Below, one piece after another: positions 15,808 to 22,898 of a DNA stretch of 34,310 nt (positions within the stretch are counted from its first letter, which is position 1; the number at the start of each line of letters is the position of its first letter). Under the pieces are notes generated by a model, which had not been told where the DNA came from, ran no database searches, and saw nothing but the letters and a program-made list of their open reading frames with translations. The stretch is from DASPHG01 sp035629775 (GTDB lineage: Bacteria; Actinomycetota; Thermoleophilia; Solirubrobacterales; Thermoleophilaceae), in contig DASPHG010000071.1 in NCBI GenBank assembly GCA_035629775.1, positions 1 to 34,310 of the forward strand, written 5' to 3'. The translations under genes and the position numbers were made by a program.

Positions 15808-17209
15808 GCGGGCAAGCATGCGCGAAGGGCCGCTGGCGGCCCTGTTCCGCAAGACCGAGGACGAGGGCCTGGAAGAACCTCTGCGCGAGGAGAAGCCGGA
15901 GCCGGCGCCCGATCCCGAGCCGAGCAACGAGCAACGAGCAACGAGCAACGAAGCTCCGCAGCAGACGCCGGCGGCGCGCCGGGTCGAAGAGCCGACCCAT
16001 GTGGCGCCTCCCGCCCGCACCCCCGAGGAGCGCCTCCGCACGGTGTTCAGCTCGGACATCCCCGAGAACATGCTCGACCGTCCGGAGCCGCCGCGCTACG
16101 GACGCGAGGAGCCGCAGCCGATCGCGACCCCGCAGCAGATCCTCACGCCGGTCCTGCGCGTCGTGGGCGTGGGCGGCGCCGGCGTCAACGCCGTCAACCG
16201 CATGGTCGAGGCACAGGTCGAGGGCGTCGAGTTCATCGCGGTCAACACCGACCTTCAGTCGCTCCAGCAGTCGCGCGCCGACGTCACGCTGCACATCGGC
16301 AGCGACATCACCCGCGGTCTCGGCTCGGGCTCGAACCCGACGCTCGGCCGCCAGGCGGCGATGGACGAGTACGACCGGGTCAAGGCGCTGCTCAAGGGCT
16401 CGGACATGGTGTTCATCACCGCGGGCGCGGGCGGCGGCACGGGCACCGGTGCGGCGCCCGTGGTCGCGCGGATCGCAAGGGAGCTCGGCGCTCTCACCGT
16501 CGGCATCATCACCAGGCCGTTCGGCTTCGAGGGCTCGCGTCGAGGCGAGCAGGCCGAGGTCGGCATCCAGGAGCTGAGCGACGAGGTGGACACGCTGATC
16601 GTGGTCCCGAACGCCCGTCTCCTGACCGTGCTCGACAAGCAGACATCCATGGTCGAGGCCTTCCGCGTCGCCGACGACGTGCTGCGACAGGGCGTTCAGG
16701 GCATCTCTGACCTGATCACCCTGCCCGGGCTGATCAACCTGGACTTCGCCGACGTGCGGACGATCATGTCCGAGGCCGGGCAGGCGCTGCTCGGCATCGG
16801 CATGGGCACCGGCGAGGCACGCGCGATCGAAGCGGCGCAGCACGCCGTGGAGTCGCCGCTGCTCGAGACGTCGGTCGAGGGCGCGCGGTCGATCCTGCTC
16901 TCGATCACCGGCGGGCGCGATCTGTCGCTCTTCGAGGTGAACGAGGCGGCGAAGGCCGTCGCCGAGGCCGCGCATCCGGAAGCGAACATCATCTTCGGCG
17001 CGATGGTCGACGAGAAGATCCAGAACGAGGTCTGGGTGACGGTTGTGGCCACCGGCTACGGCGACCGCCCGGTCGAGCGTCGCCGGCCCCAGGCCGACCG
17101 CGACCGGATCCCCGCCGACCGGGAGCCGACGGTGCGCCGCACCGCCGGAACGCCGCGTCCGGGCTCGCTGGACGATCTCGTCGTGCCGGAATTTCTGCCG
17201 CGCCGCTGA
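15794..17209 (+). CDS. ftsZ: FtsZ-type tubulin GTPase with a 120-residue N-terminal extension
   Basis: This is a 471-aa cell-division GTPase. The globular core begins at residue about 119 (LTPVLRVVGVGGAGVNAVNRM). The tubulin signature GGGTGTG is at 213-219 and the T7 catalytic loop NLDFADV is at 315-321, so GTP hydrolysis at the subunit interface should be intact. The tail ends LDDLVVPEFLPRR, a typical C-terminal conserved peptide for FtsA/SepF/ZipA-like partners. The unusual part is the N-terminal extension. It has a short conserved-looking helix (MREGPLAALFRKTED), a Pro/Glu linker, a (GCAACGA)4-coded SNEQRATSNE segment, and an acidic region with FSSDIPENMLD. Normal FtsZ starts 5-30 residues before the core. 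The start ATG 15794 overlaps parA by 14 bases. No dcw-cluster genes are near, so this may be a second FtsZ. Confidence 0.9.
   Translation: MERGKRASMREGPLAALFRKTEDEGLEEPLREEKPEPAPDPEPSNEQRATSNEAPQQTPAARRVEEPTHVAPPARTPEERLRTVFSSDIPENMLDRPEPPRYGREEPQPIATPQQILTPVLRVVGVGGAGVNAVNRMVEAQVEGVEFIAVNTDLQSLQQSRADVTLHIGSDITRGLGSGSNPTLGRQAAMDEYDRVKALLKGSDMVFITAGAGGGTGTGAAPVVARIARELGALTVGIITRPFGFEGSRRGEQAEVGIQELSDEVDTLIVVPNARLLTVLDKQTSMVEAFRVADDVLRQGVQGISDLITLPGLINLDFADVRTIMSEAGQALLGIGMGTGEARAIEAAQHAVESPLLETSVEGARSILLSITGGRDLSLFEVNEAAKAVAEAAHPEANIIFGAMVDEKIQNEVWVTVVATGYGDRPVERRRPQADRDRIPADREPTVRRTAGTPRPGSLDDLVVPEFLPRR
15924..15951 (+). repeat. (GCAACGA)4 heptamer array inside the ftsZ extension
   Basis: Four perfect copies of GCAACGA, identical in unit and number to 12907-12934, lie in the disordered N-terminal linker of the FtsZ protein and are read as SNEQRATSNE. 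Confidence 0.85.
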
Positions 17210-17225
17210 GCCTGCGAACCGTCGC

Positions 17226-17285
17226 CGGGCTGCGTCCTCGGTCGCTCGCGTGCGCCGCACGCGTCGCTCCCTGCGTCCTTGCCCG
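17226..17285. repeat. Interrupted palindrome with a 7-bp hairpin after ftsZ
   Basis: Outer arms CGGGC (17226-17230) and GCCCG (17281-17285) enclose a strong central hairpin, CGCGTGC-GCC-GCACGCG (17247-17263). There is no U-run, so it is not a classical terminator, but it could stall or end ftsZ transcription. Its CTCGCGTGCG/CGCACGCGTCG composition differs from the coding sequence on either side. Confidence 0.45.
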
Positions 17286-17298
17286 ACTCGGTTCCGAA

Positions 17299-17304
17299 TA
17301 GGTT
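17299..17304 (+). promoter_or_regulatory. -10 element TAGGTT six bases before ATG (leaderless)
   Basis: TAGGTT is followed by GTCCCC and the ATG at 17311. No ribosome site is present. Confidence 0.45.
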
Positions 17305-17310
17305 GTCCCC

Positions 17311-18834
17311 ATGAAGGGGGTCGTGGCCGCGGGACATCCCTTGACCGCGGAGGCGGGAGCCGACGCCCTGCGCGCCGGGGGCAACGCCGTCGATGCCGCG
17401 CTGGCCGCGATGCTGATGTCGTGGGTGGCCGAGTCGCCGCTCACCGGGCCCGGCGCCGGCGGCTTCATGCTGATCCACACCTCCGCCGGCGAGACGCACC
17501 TGCTCGACTTCTTCGTGGCCGCGCCGGGAAAGGACGCGCCCGGGCCGCCCGGCACGCTCGAGCCCATCGAGGTGCGCTTCTCCGAGGACGCGGTGCAGGT
17601 CTTCCACATCGGCCCGGCATCGTGCGGCGCCTATGGCAATCCGCTCGGCGTGGCGGTGACGGCGAAGCGGTTCGGTTCGATGTCGCTCGCCGAGATCGCG
17701 GCCCCCGCGGCGCGCGCCGCGCGCGACGGCATCGAGGTCTCGATCACCATGAGGCAGTTCTTCGAGGTGCTCTCGCCGATCCTCACGCACACCCCTGAGG
17801 GACGCGCGATCTATGCGCCGGACGGTCGCCTGCTCGACGTCGGCGAGCGGATCCGGATGCCGGACGTCGGCGACCTGATCGAGCGGCTGGGAGCCGAGGG
17901 CCCGGCGTTCCTCTACGAGGGCGACACCGCCCACGCGGTCAGCGACTGGGTACAGGAGCGCGGGGGGTCGATCACGACGCGCGACCTGGCCGAGTACCGG
18001 GTCGTCGAGCGCCGGCCCGCGCTGGCGCGCTACCACGGGCGCGAGATCCTGACGAACCCGCCCCCGTCGTCGGGCGGCATCCTGATCGCCTACTCGCTCG
18101 ACCTGATGGAGCGGCTGAATCCGGCGCCCGAGCACCGCCTGCGCACGCTCGTCCGGGTGATGGACCGCACCAACCGCGAGCGCACGCGGGATTTCGTCCG
18201 CGGCCTCCACTCCGAGGGGTACCTGGAGCGCTTCCTCGCGCAGGAGGCGCTCGAGTCGGCCGAGCGGGAGGTGCGCAATCCGCTCGGGAACACGACCCAC
18301 CTGTCGGTGATGGACGCGAACGGTGCGTGCGTCAGCGTGACCTGCTCGAACGGATCGTGCTCGGGGGTGGTCGTGCCGGGAACCGGCGTCCACCTGAACA
18401 ACATGCTCGGCGAGGAGGACCTGAACCCGCAGGGGCACCGGCACGAGGCCGGCGCGCGCGTGCCCAGCATGATGGCTCCGACCGTCGTGCTCCTCGACGG
18501 GGAGCCCGAGCTGGCGGTGGGCAGCGCGGGCTCGAACCGCATCCGATCGGCCATCCTCCAGACCGTGATCAACGTGGTGGATCGAGGCCGGAGCGCGCAG
18601 GACGCGGTGGACGCGCCGCGGCTTCACTACGAGAACGGCGTCGTCGAGGCGGAGGCGGGGATCAACGCGGACGCGCTCGAGGAGATCGAGCGCGACGGCT
18701 GGCGGGTGGTGCGCTGGCGCGACAAGAACCTCTACTTCGGCGGCGTGCAGGCGGTCGCGCGGCATCCCGAGACGGGGGCGCTGTCGGGCGGCGGCGACCC
18801 GCGCCGGGGCGGAGTCGCGGTAGTGGTCGATTGA
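17311..18834 (+). CDS. ggt: Gamma-glutamyltransferase family protein
   Basis: This is a 507-aa N-terminal nucleophile hydrolase that transfers or hydrolyses the gamma-glutamyl group of glutathione-like peptides. It should self-cleave before a threonine. The processing site and nucleophile are visible as GNTTHLSVMDANG, with T328 as the predicted new N-terminus of the small subunit. The N-terminal family block AAGHPLTAEAGADALRAGGN is present, along with GPGAGGFMLI, PPPSSGGI, and a C-terminal GSAGSNRIRSAILQ. The protein is somewhat shorter than the 560-580 aa of E. coli-type enzymes and has no signal peptide, so it is probably cytoplasmic or the substrate differs. It overlaps a small lipoprotein gene by four bases. 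The start is supported by TAGGTT six bases upstream. Confidence 0.9.
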   Translation: MKGVVAAGHPLTAEAGADALRAGGNAVDAALAAMLMSWVAESPLTGPGAGGFMLIHTSAGETHLLDFFVAAPGKDAPGPPGTLEPIEVRFSEDAVQVFHIGPASCGAYGNPLGVAVTAKRFGSMSLAEIAAPAARAARDGIEVSITMRQFFEVLSPILTHTPEGRAIYAPDGRLLDVGERIRMPDVGDLIERLGAEGPAFLYEGDTAHAVSDWVQERGGSITTRDLAEYRVVERRPALARYHGREILTNPPPSSGGILIAYSLDLMERLNPAPEHRLRTLVRVMDRTNRERTRDFVRGLHSEGYLERFLAQEALESAEREVRNPLGNTTHLSVMDANGACVSVTCSNGSCSGVVVPGTGVHLNNMLGEEDLNPQGHRHEAGARVPSMMAPTVVLLDGEPELAVGSAGSNRIRSAILQTVINVVDRGRSAQDAVDAPRLHYENGVVEAEAGINADALEEIERDGWRVVRWRDKNLYFGGVQAVARHPETGALSGGGDPRRGGVAVVVD

Positions 18835-19226
18835 GGCGGGCCGCCTTCGCGACCGCCGCTGCCGTTCTCGCCGCCGGGTGCGGCGGTGACGCCGGCGACC
18901 TGATGGCGATCGAGATCTCCGGAGGCGCCGTCCGCGAGCGGCTCGAGATCGTGGTCGCAAGCGACGGCCGCGGGACCTGCAACGACGGTGAGAGCGAGGC
19001 GATCCCGAGCGACCTCCTCATCGAGGCGCGCGAGCTCGAGCGCGAGCTGGGCGACCTGGCGGAGGACGGGGCGACCTACGGCCCGACCGCGCGCGAGCGG
19101 CGCGCGTACGTGGTCCGGATAAAGGCGGGAACTGTCCGATGGGGCGAGGGCGAACCGGACCTGCCCGAGGTGCTGCCCGAGACGCAGCTGCTGGCGCTGC
19201 GCCTGGACCGCCTGCTCTGCCGTTAG
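18831..19226 (+). CDS. Small lipoprotein translationally coupled to the gamma-glutamyltransferase
   Basis: This is a 131-aa predicted lipoprotein. The start is TTG at 18831, which overlaps the upstream stop in TTGA. It gives a short signal (MRRAAFATAAAVLAAGC) with a lipobox LAAGC and lipidated C17. The mature part is acidic and begins GGDAGDLMAIEISGG, followed by a helix-rich middle (LIEARELERELGDLAEDG) and strands (RRAYVVRIKAGTVRWGEGE). One further Cys lies in GRGTCNDGE and another in the terminal LLCR, possibly forming a disulfide. No known domain was recognised. The coupled start suggests constant stoichiometry with the transferase. It ends just before the inverted-repeat element at 19228. 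Confidence 0.7.
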   Translation: MRRAAFATAAAVLAAGCGGDAGDLMAIEISGGAVRERLEIVVASDGRGTCNDGESEAIPSDLLIEARELERELGDLAEDGATYGPTARERRAYVVRIKAGTVRWGEGEPDLPEVLPETQLLALRLDRLLCR

Positions 19227-19227
19227 C

Positions 19228-19274
19228 AGGGGTCAGACCCCTTGAGTCAAGGGCACTTAGGGGGTCTGACCCCT
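19228..19274. repeat. 14-bp inverted repeat AGGGGTCAGACCCC, bidirectional terminator-like
   Basis: The left arm is 19228-19241 and the right arm, its exact reverse complement, is 19261-19274. They are separated by 19 bases that contain CTTGAGTCAAG, itself a palindrome. Each arm is also self-complementary (GGGGTC-A-GACCCC). It fills the whole gap between two convergent genes and touches the stop of the Lon-N gene. It could terminate both transcripts, and the symmetric core also looks like a dispersed intergenic repeat unit. A related core, GGGGCC-A-GGCCCC, lies at 23669-23681. Confidence 0.8.
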
Positions 19275-19890
19275 AAAAGCGGACCTTGCCGTTCGAGCGG
19301 GCGACCTCGGCCATGTGCTCCGCTCGCTCCAGGCGCTCGACCGCCTTCTCGAACAGCTTTTCGACGATGCCGAGCCGCTCCTCCTCCGAGCGCGAGTCGA
19401 GGAGGCGCTGCTTGAGCGCCGGCTCGAGCTCGATCGTCGCCGCCATCCCGTAGGCGTCCATGTCGGCCAGGTCGCCCGCGTCCGGGCGCTGGTCGGTCGC
19501 CTTCTCCACCACCTCCGCGTAGCTCGCGCGCGCCGCCTCGGACTGGGCGTTCGGGGCGCCCTCGTCGTCGTCCAAGAACTCGACGTCGCCGGCGGGGTAG
19601 GCCAGCTCGTCCACCCGCCGCAGGAGGCGGAACGGCTGCCCGCCGCGCACGAGGATGTTCATGCGGCCGTCTTCCATCCGGTCGATCAGCTCGGTGATGC
19701 GCGCCGTGCAGCCGATCTCGGCGAGTCCGTCGCCGCCCAGCCACAGGATGCCGAAGTCCTCGGACTCGTTGAGGCAACGGTTGATCATCCGCTTGTACCG
19801 ATCCTCGAAGATGTGGAGCGGCGCAAGCTCGGTCGGCAGCAGAACGAGCGGAAGCGGGAAGATGGGGAAGCTCTCGTAGAGGTCTCCCAC
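19273..19890 (-). CDS. Lon substrate-binding (LON N) domain protein
   Basis: This is a 205-aa protein consisting of a stand-alone LON N-terminal domain, without AAA+ or protease parts. The family opening is clear (FPIFPLPLVLLPTELAPLHIFEDRYKRMI), followed by GCTARITELIDRMEDGRMNILVRGGQPFRL. The C-terminal 70 residues are helical (EERLGIVEKLFEKAVERLERAEHM). Stand-alone forms are common in bacteria and are thought to bind peptides or modulate proteolysis, but no definite function is known. The GTG start at 19890 is leaderless on the minus strand (TAGCCT, six bases, GTG) and shares its -10 with hisC. It ends inside the inverted repeat that separates it from the lipoprotein. Confidence 0.85.
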   Translation of the reverse strand: MGDLYESFPIFPLPLVLLPTELAPLHIFEDRYKRMINRCLNESEDFGILWLGGDGLAEIGCTARITELIDRMEDGRMNILVRGGQPFRLLRRVDELAYPAGDVEFLDDDEGAPNAQSEAARASYAEVVEKATDQRPDAGDLADMDAYGMAATIELEPALKQRLLDSRSEEERLGIVEKLFEKAVERLERAEHMAEVARSNGKVRF

Positions 19891-19907
19891 GTGCGTAGGC
19901 TATCCCG
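19891..19907. promoter_or_regulatory. 17-bp symmetric bidirectional leaderless promoter
   Basis: The whole gap between the divergent GTG starts (19890 minus, 19908 plus) is 17 bp. It contains TAGGCTA (19896-19902), read as TAGGCT on the plus strand and TAGCCT on the minus strand. Each hexamer is exactly six bases from its own GTG. One near-palindromic -10 therefore appears to serve both genes, and the mRNAs should begin at or next to their start codons. Confidence 0.6.
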
Positions 19908-20993
19908 GTGCCGCTGCGCCGCGCGCTGGAACACGTGGAGCCCTACAGGCCGCAGCGGCCGATGCACGAGCTCCAGCGCGAGCTGGGCCTGGAGCGCATG
20001 GTCAAGCTCGCCTCCAACGAGGGAGCGTTCGGCCCGCTGCCCGCGGCGGTGGCAGCGTTCGAGATGGCTGCCGGCTCGCTCAACCGCTACCCGGACGCGG
20101 GTGGGATGCGCCTGCGCGAGGAGCTCGCGCGCCGCCACGAGCTGCCGCTCGAGCAGATCGTCCTCGGCAACGGCGCCGACGAGCTGATCCGGCTCTGCGC
20201 GGTCGCGACGCTCGACGCGGGCGACCGCGCGGTGCTGCCGTGGCCGTCGTTCCCGAGCTACGTCGTCTCAGCGGCCAGCGCCGGCGCCGAGCCGGTCCCC
20301 GTCCCCCTCGCAGGCCGCCGGATCGACCTCGACCGCATGCTCGACGAGGCGCGCTACGGCTCGAAGCTCCTGTACCTGCCGAACCCGAACAACCCGACCG
20401 GCGTCCTGCTCGACCGCGCCGACGTCCGCCGCCTGCTCGAGGAGGCGCCCGACGACGTGCTGATCGTCCTCGACGAGGCGTACGCCGAGTACGCGGATCC
20501 CGAGCCGGAGGGGCCGGCGCTCCTGCGCGAGGGCCGCGAGCGTCTGTGCATCCTGCGCACGTTCTCGAAGGTCTACGGCCTGGCCGCGCTGCGCGTCGGG
20601 TACGCGCTCGCGTCGCCTGTGATCGCGGACGGGCTCGACCGCGTGCGGCCGATCTTCAACGTGAACCAGCCGGCGCAGGAGGCGGCGCTCGCCTCGCTGC
20701 ACGAGCAGCACGCGATCGGCGGCCGCGTGGCACACGCCCGGCGCGCGCGTGAGGAGATCCGCGCCGCGCTCGAGGCCGCCGGGCTGGACGCGGAGCCGTC
20801 GCAGACGAACTTCGTCTACGCCGACGTGCCCGGTGGCGACTCAACCGGGCTCGCCGCCCGGTTGCTGCACGCGGGTTTCATCGTGCGCGAGCTGGCCGGC
20901 TTCGGCGCGCCCGGCGCGATCCGGGTGACTGCCGGCACGGACGAGGAGAACGCGCTGTTCGCGGAGGCGCTCCCGGCGGCCGTCAGCCGCTGA
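19908..20993 (+). CDS. hisC: Histidinol-phosphate aminotransferase family, class I/II PLP enzyme
   Basis: This is a 361-aa aminotransferase that would convert imidazole-acetol phosphate and glutamate to histidinol phosphate in histidine synthesis. Fold-type I signatures are present: KLASNEGAFGPLP at the substrate site, NGADELIRLC binding the PLP phosphate, NPNNPTG, DEAYAEY with the PLP-ring aspartate, and TFSKVYGLAALRVGY with the Schiff-base lysine K221. The arginine pocket for the substrate carboxylate near GAIRVTAGTDEEN is present. No other his genes are adjacent, so a related aromatic or phosphonate aminotransferase role cannot be excluded. The start is fixed by the shared promoter (TAGGCT, six bases, GTG). 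It converges on the CMD gene with an 11-base overlap. Confidence 0.85.
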   Translation: MPLRRALEHVEPYRPQRPMHELQRELGLERMVKLASNEGAFGPLPAAVAAFEMAAGSLNRYPDAGGMRLREELARRHELPLEQIVLGNGADELIRLCAVATLDAGDRAVLPWPSFPSYVVSAASAGAEPVPVPLAGRRIDLDRMLDEARYGSKLLYLPNPNNPTGVLLDRADVRRLLEEAPDDVLIVLDEAYAEYADPEPEGPALLREGRERLCILRTFSKVYGLAALRVGYALASPVIADGLDRVRPIFNVNQPAQEAALASLHEQHAIGGRVAHARRAREEIRAALEAAGLDAEPSQTNFVYADVPGGDSTGLAARLLHAGFIVRELAGFGAPGAIRVTAGTDEENALFAEALPAAVSR

Positions 20994-21549
20994 CCACCGG
21001 CACGCAGTACGCACCCTCCGAGTAGCCCTGCTGGTCGATCCCGAACGCCCAGTTGAAGCGGGCGCGCCAGTTCTCCCAGGCGATCGCAGCGGTCAGCTCG
21101 ACGAGCTGCTTCTCGTCGAAGTGCGCGCGCAGGCGGTCGAACAGGTCGTCGCCGACGTCCACCGGGGTGCGCGTGATCGCGTCCGCGTACTCGAGCACGA
21201 GCTTGTCGCGTTCGTCGAGCAGCGTGCCGTTCTGCCAGTCGACGAGCTCCTTCAGCTCGTCGTCGGTGAGCCCGGACTTGCGCGCGATCATCGACCCGAT
21301 ATCCGCGCACCACTCGCACCCCACGACCATCGCCGCACGCAGCTCGCCGAGCGCCTTGTAGCGGATCGGCACGCTCTTGCACCGTTCGAGCGCCAGCTCG
21401 AACCCGCTCATCGCACTGAAGACCGTGGTGTGGTGGGCGGCGATCGCGAACGGCTCGGGCATCTCGCCCAGGCGCCTGCGCGCCATCCCGTAGGCGACCT
21501 TACGCAGCGGCCCCCGCTCGGGCGCTCCCTGGATCCTCGGCTCGGTCAT
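20983..21549 (-). CDS. Carboxymuconolactone decarboxylase (AhpD-like) family protein
   Basis: This is a 188-aa alpha-helical protein of the CMD/AhpD superfamily. It carries the redox-active motif GCEWCADIG (C78 and C81), followed by IARKSGLTDDEL, typical of the alkylhydroperoxidase-like branch that reduces peroxides through a CxxC pair. A second family block (FDEKQLVELTAAIAWENWRARFNWAFG) is present. It is the last gene of an apparent three-gene minus-strand unit after a methyltransferase and a membrane protein. The ATG at 21549 is supported by GAGGAG eight bases upstream, although this makes it overlap the membrane-protein gene by 50 bases. An internal ATG at 21486 would remove the overlap but lacks a ribosome site. 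Confidence 0.85.
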   Translation of the reverse strand: MTEPRIQGAPERGPLRKVAYGMARRRLGEMPEPFAIAAHHTTVFSAMSGFELALERCKSVPIRYKALGELRAAMVVGCEWCADIGSMIARKSGLTDDELKELVDWQNGTLLDERDKLVLEYADAITRTPVDVGDDLFDRLRAHFDEKQLVELTAAIAWENWRARFNWAFGIDQQGYSEGAYCVPVVSG

Positions 21550-21955
21550 TTCTGCTCCTCAGTAGAAGGGCGGCCGGTACCACGACGAACAGGGCGAGTC
21601 CCGCGAGGTTCGCGATCGCGTCGCCGGTCGAGTATCGCTCGACGGTGAGCACGTGGTTGACGAGGTGGATGGTGGCGCTCACCAGCCAGCTCACGCACGC
21701 GAGCTGGACCACGCGGCGGTCGAGCCAGATGGCGGCGATCACGAGCGCGACCACGGCGCCCAGCGTGTACGCGCCGTAGTCGTAGATCAGGTGGTCGTTG
21801 TAGGCGGGATAGGCCTCGACCCACCCGCGCCCGAAGGGAAAGTCCTCGTAGAAGCTCCGCGGCGCGACGAGCGCCTGAAGCGTCGCGGCGAGCTGGCCGA
21901 AGGCCACGAGGAGGAGGCCCCAGCGGTACGGAGAGACGGGGAGGCGGTCCCGCAT
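21500..21955 (-). CDS. Small polytopic membrane protein
   Basis: This is a 151-aa protein with four probable membrane helices: YRWGLLLVAFGQLAATLQAL, YGAYTLGAVVALVIAAIWL, VQLACVSWLVSATIHLVNHV and IANLAGLALFVVVPAALLL. A conserved-looking extracytoplasmic loop holds FYEDFPFGRGWVEAYPAYNDHLIYDYG, rich in aromatics and acids. A histidine pair in the third helix (TIHLVNHV) might bind haem or metal. I know similar uncharacterised proteins only as a family in Actinobacteria. It begins five bases after the methyltransferase stop and overlaps the CMD gene by 50 bases, so the three are one operon. Confidence 0.65.
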   Translation of the reverse strand: MRDRLPVSPYRWGLLLVAFGQLAATLQALVAPRSFYEDFPFGRGWVEAYPAYNDHLIYDYGAYTLGAVVALVIAAIWLDRRVVQLACVSWLVSATIHLVNHVLTVERYSTGDAIANLAGLALFVVVPAALLLRSRNDRAEDPGSARAGAAA

Positions 21956-21960
21956 ACCCC

Positions 21961-22869
21961 CTATACGCACTTCCGCGCCGAGATGAGCAGGTTGTAGAAG
22001 ATCGCCGCGGGCAGCCGCTCCTCGAGCACCGCGCGGTCGAGCGCCTGCAGCGTCAGGTATCCGCGATAGGCGTACTGACGCCAGAGCCACGGCACGCCCT
22101 CGGGCTCGGCGGTCGACTCGAGCGTGCGGTTCATCCACCCGAACCACGTCGCCGTCAGCTCCTCCCCGGTCACCCGGACGTCCTCGAAGCCGCCGGCGCG
22201 GGCGAGGCGGGAGAGCTGGCGCGGCGTGAACGCGTGCACGTCCACGAGCCATTCCAGGTTCGCCTCCTCGCGGCCCTTGGGCTCGGCGAAGAAGTCGCGC
22301 TTCGTTGCGCGCATCAGCCGGCGCCACGCGGGCGCGACCGCCACCGCGGTGCGCTTCGGCACCTGGGAGAGCATGTCGCCGTAGCGGGAGGGCTCCCCGC
22401 AGAAGACCAGCGTGCCGCCGGGGCGAAGCACGCGCCGGAACTCGGCGAACGCGGCATCCAGGTCGGGGAGGTGGTGCAGGACCGCGTGGCCGAACACGAG
22501 GTCGAAGGACTCGTCGGCGAACGGGAGCCGGTCGGCCTCGCAGCGGATCGTCTTCACCTCGAGCCCGAGCCGGTCGGCCGAGCGTCCCAGCGTCTCGAGC
22601 ATCCCGGGGGAGATGTCGGTCGCCACGGCCTCGCCGATCACACCGGCGCGCAGCAGGTTCAGCGTGAAGTAGCCGGTGCCGGCGCCGATCTCGATCGAGC
22701 GCTGGTACCGCCCCGGCTCCTGCCCGAGCGCCTTGGCGAGCTTGCCGATGACCTGCGCCTGGCCGGCCTCGCCGTAGTCGATCCCCCACTTGGCGTCGTA
22801 GTCGGACGCCGCCAGGTCGTGGTAGCGGATGTTGACGTCGCGGATCTCGTCGGGCGCGGCGGTGGCCAT
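21961..22869 (-). CDS. Class I SAM-dependent methyltransferase
   Basis: This is a 302-aa methyltransferase. The Rossmann SAM site reads SIEIGAGTGYFTLNLL (motif I) and AVATDISPGMLE (motif II). Post-I/motif III sequence includes LPFADESFDLVFGHAVLHHL and VLRPGGTLVF. The C-terminal third (about 200-302) includes TPRQLSRLARAGGFEDVRVTGEEL, as in UbiE/small-molecule methyltransferases. The substrate is unknown. It heads a minus-strand unit with a small membrane protein and a CMD protein. It diverges from a second methyltransferase that starts the GH57/GT4 glucan locus, and the two share overlapping -10 elements, so they may be co-expressed. The start ATG at 22869 lies 12 bases after its TATAGT. Confidence 0.85.
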   Translation of the reverse strand: MATAAPDEIRDVNIRYHDLAASDYDAKWGIDYGEAGQAQVIGKLAKALGQEPGRYQRSIEIGAGTGYFTLNLLRAGVIGEAVATDISPGMLETLGRSADRLGLEVKTIRCEADRLPFADESFDLVFGHAVLHHLPDLDAAFAEFRRVLRPGGTLVFCGEPSRYGDMLSQVPKRTAVAVAPAWRRLMRATKRDFFAEPKGREEANLEWLVDVHAFTPRQLSRLARAGGFEDVRVTGEELTATWFGWMNRTLESTAEPEGVPWLWRQYAYRGYLTLQALDRAVLEERLPAAIFYNLLISARKCV

Positions 22870-22881
22870 CAGCGGCGCGTG

Positions 22882-22889
22882 ACTATATT
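22882..22889. promoter_or_regulatory. Shared bidirectional -10, ACTATATT
   Basis: On the plus strand TATATT (22884-22889) precedes the TTG start at 22899 by nine bases. On the minus strand TATAGT (22887-22882) precedes the ATG at 22869 by twelve. The two hexamers overlap by four bases, so one melted region could serve both methyltransferase genes. Confidence 0.5.
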
Positions 22890-22898
22890 CGCCCCCCT

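Noticed and set aside
12907..15951. Heptamer arrays considered as a CRISPR-like or attachment-site pair
   Set aside because: The units are 7 bp without spacers, and both arrays lie in frame inside genes. There is no integrase or tRNA nearby and the intervening genes look native in composition.
19228..19274. The 14-bp inverted repeat considered as insertion-sequence ends
   Set aside because: Only 19 bp separate the arms, there is no transposase, and the position between convergent genes fits a terminator or dispersed palindrome.
21546..21824. Alternative frame ending STEEQK within the membrane-protein gene
   Set aside because: It is Arg-rich without hydrophobic helices, and the frame with four helices continues to 21500 without interruption.
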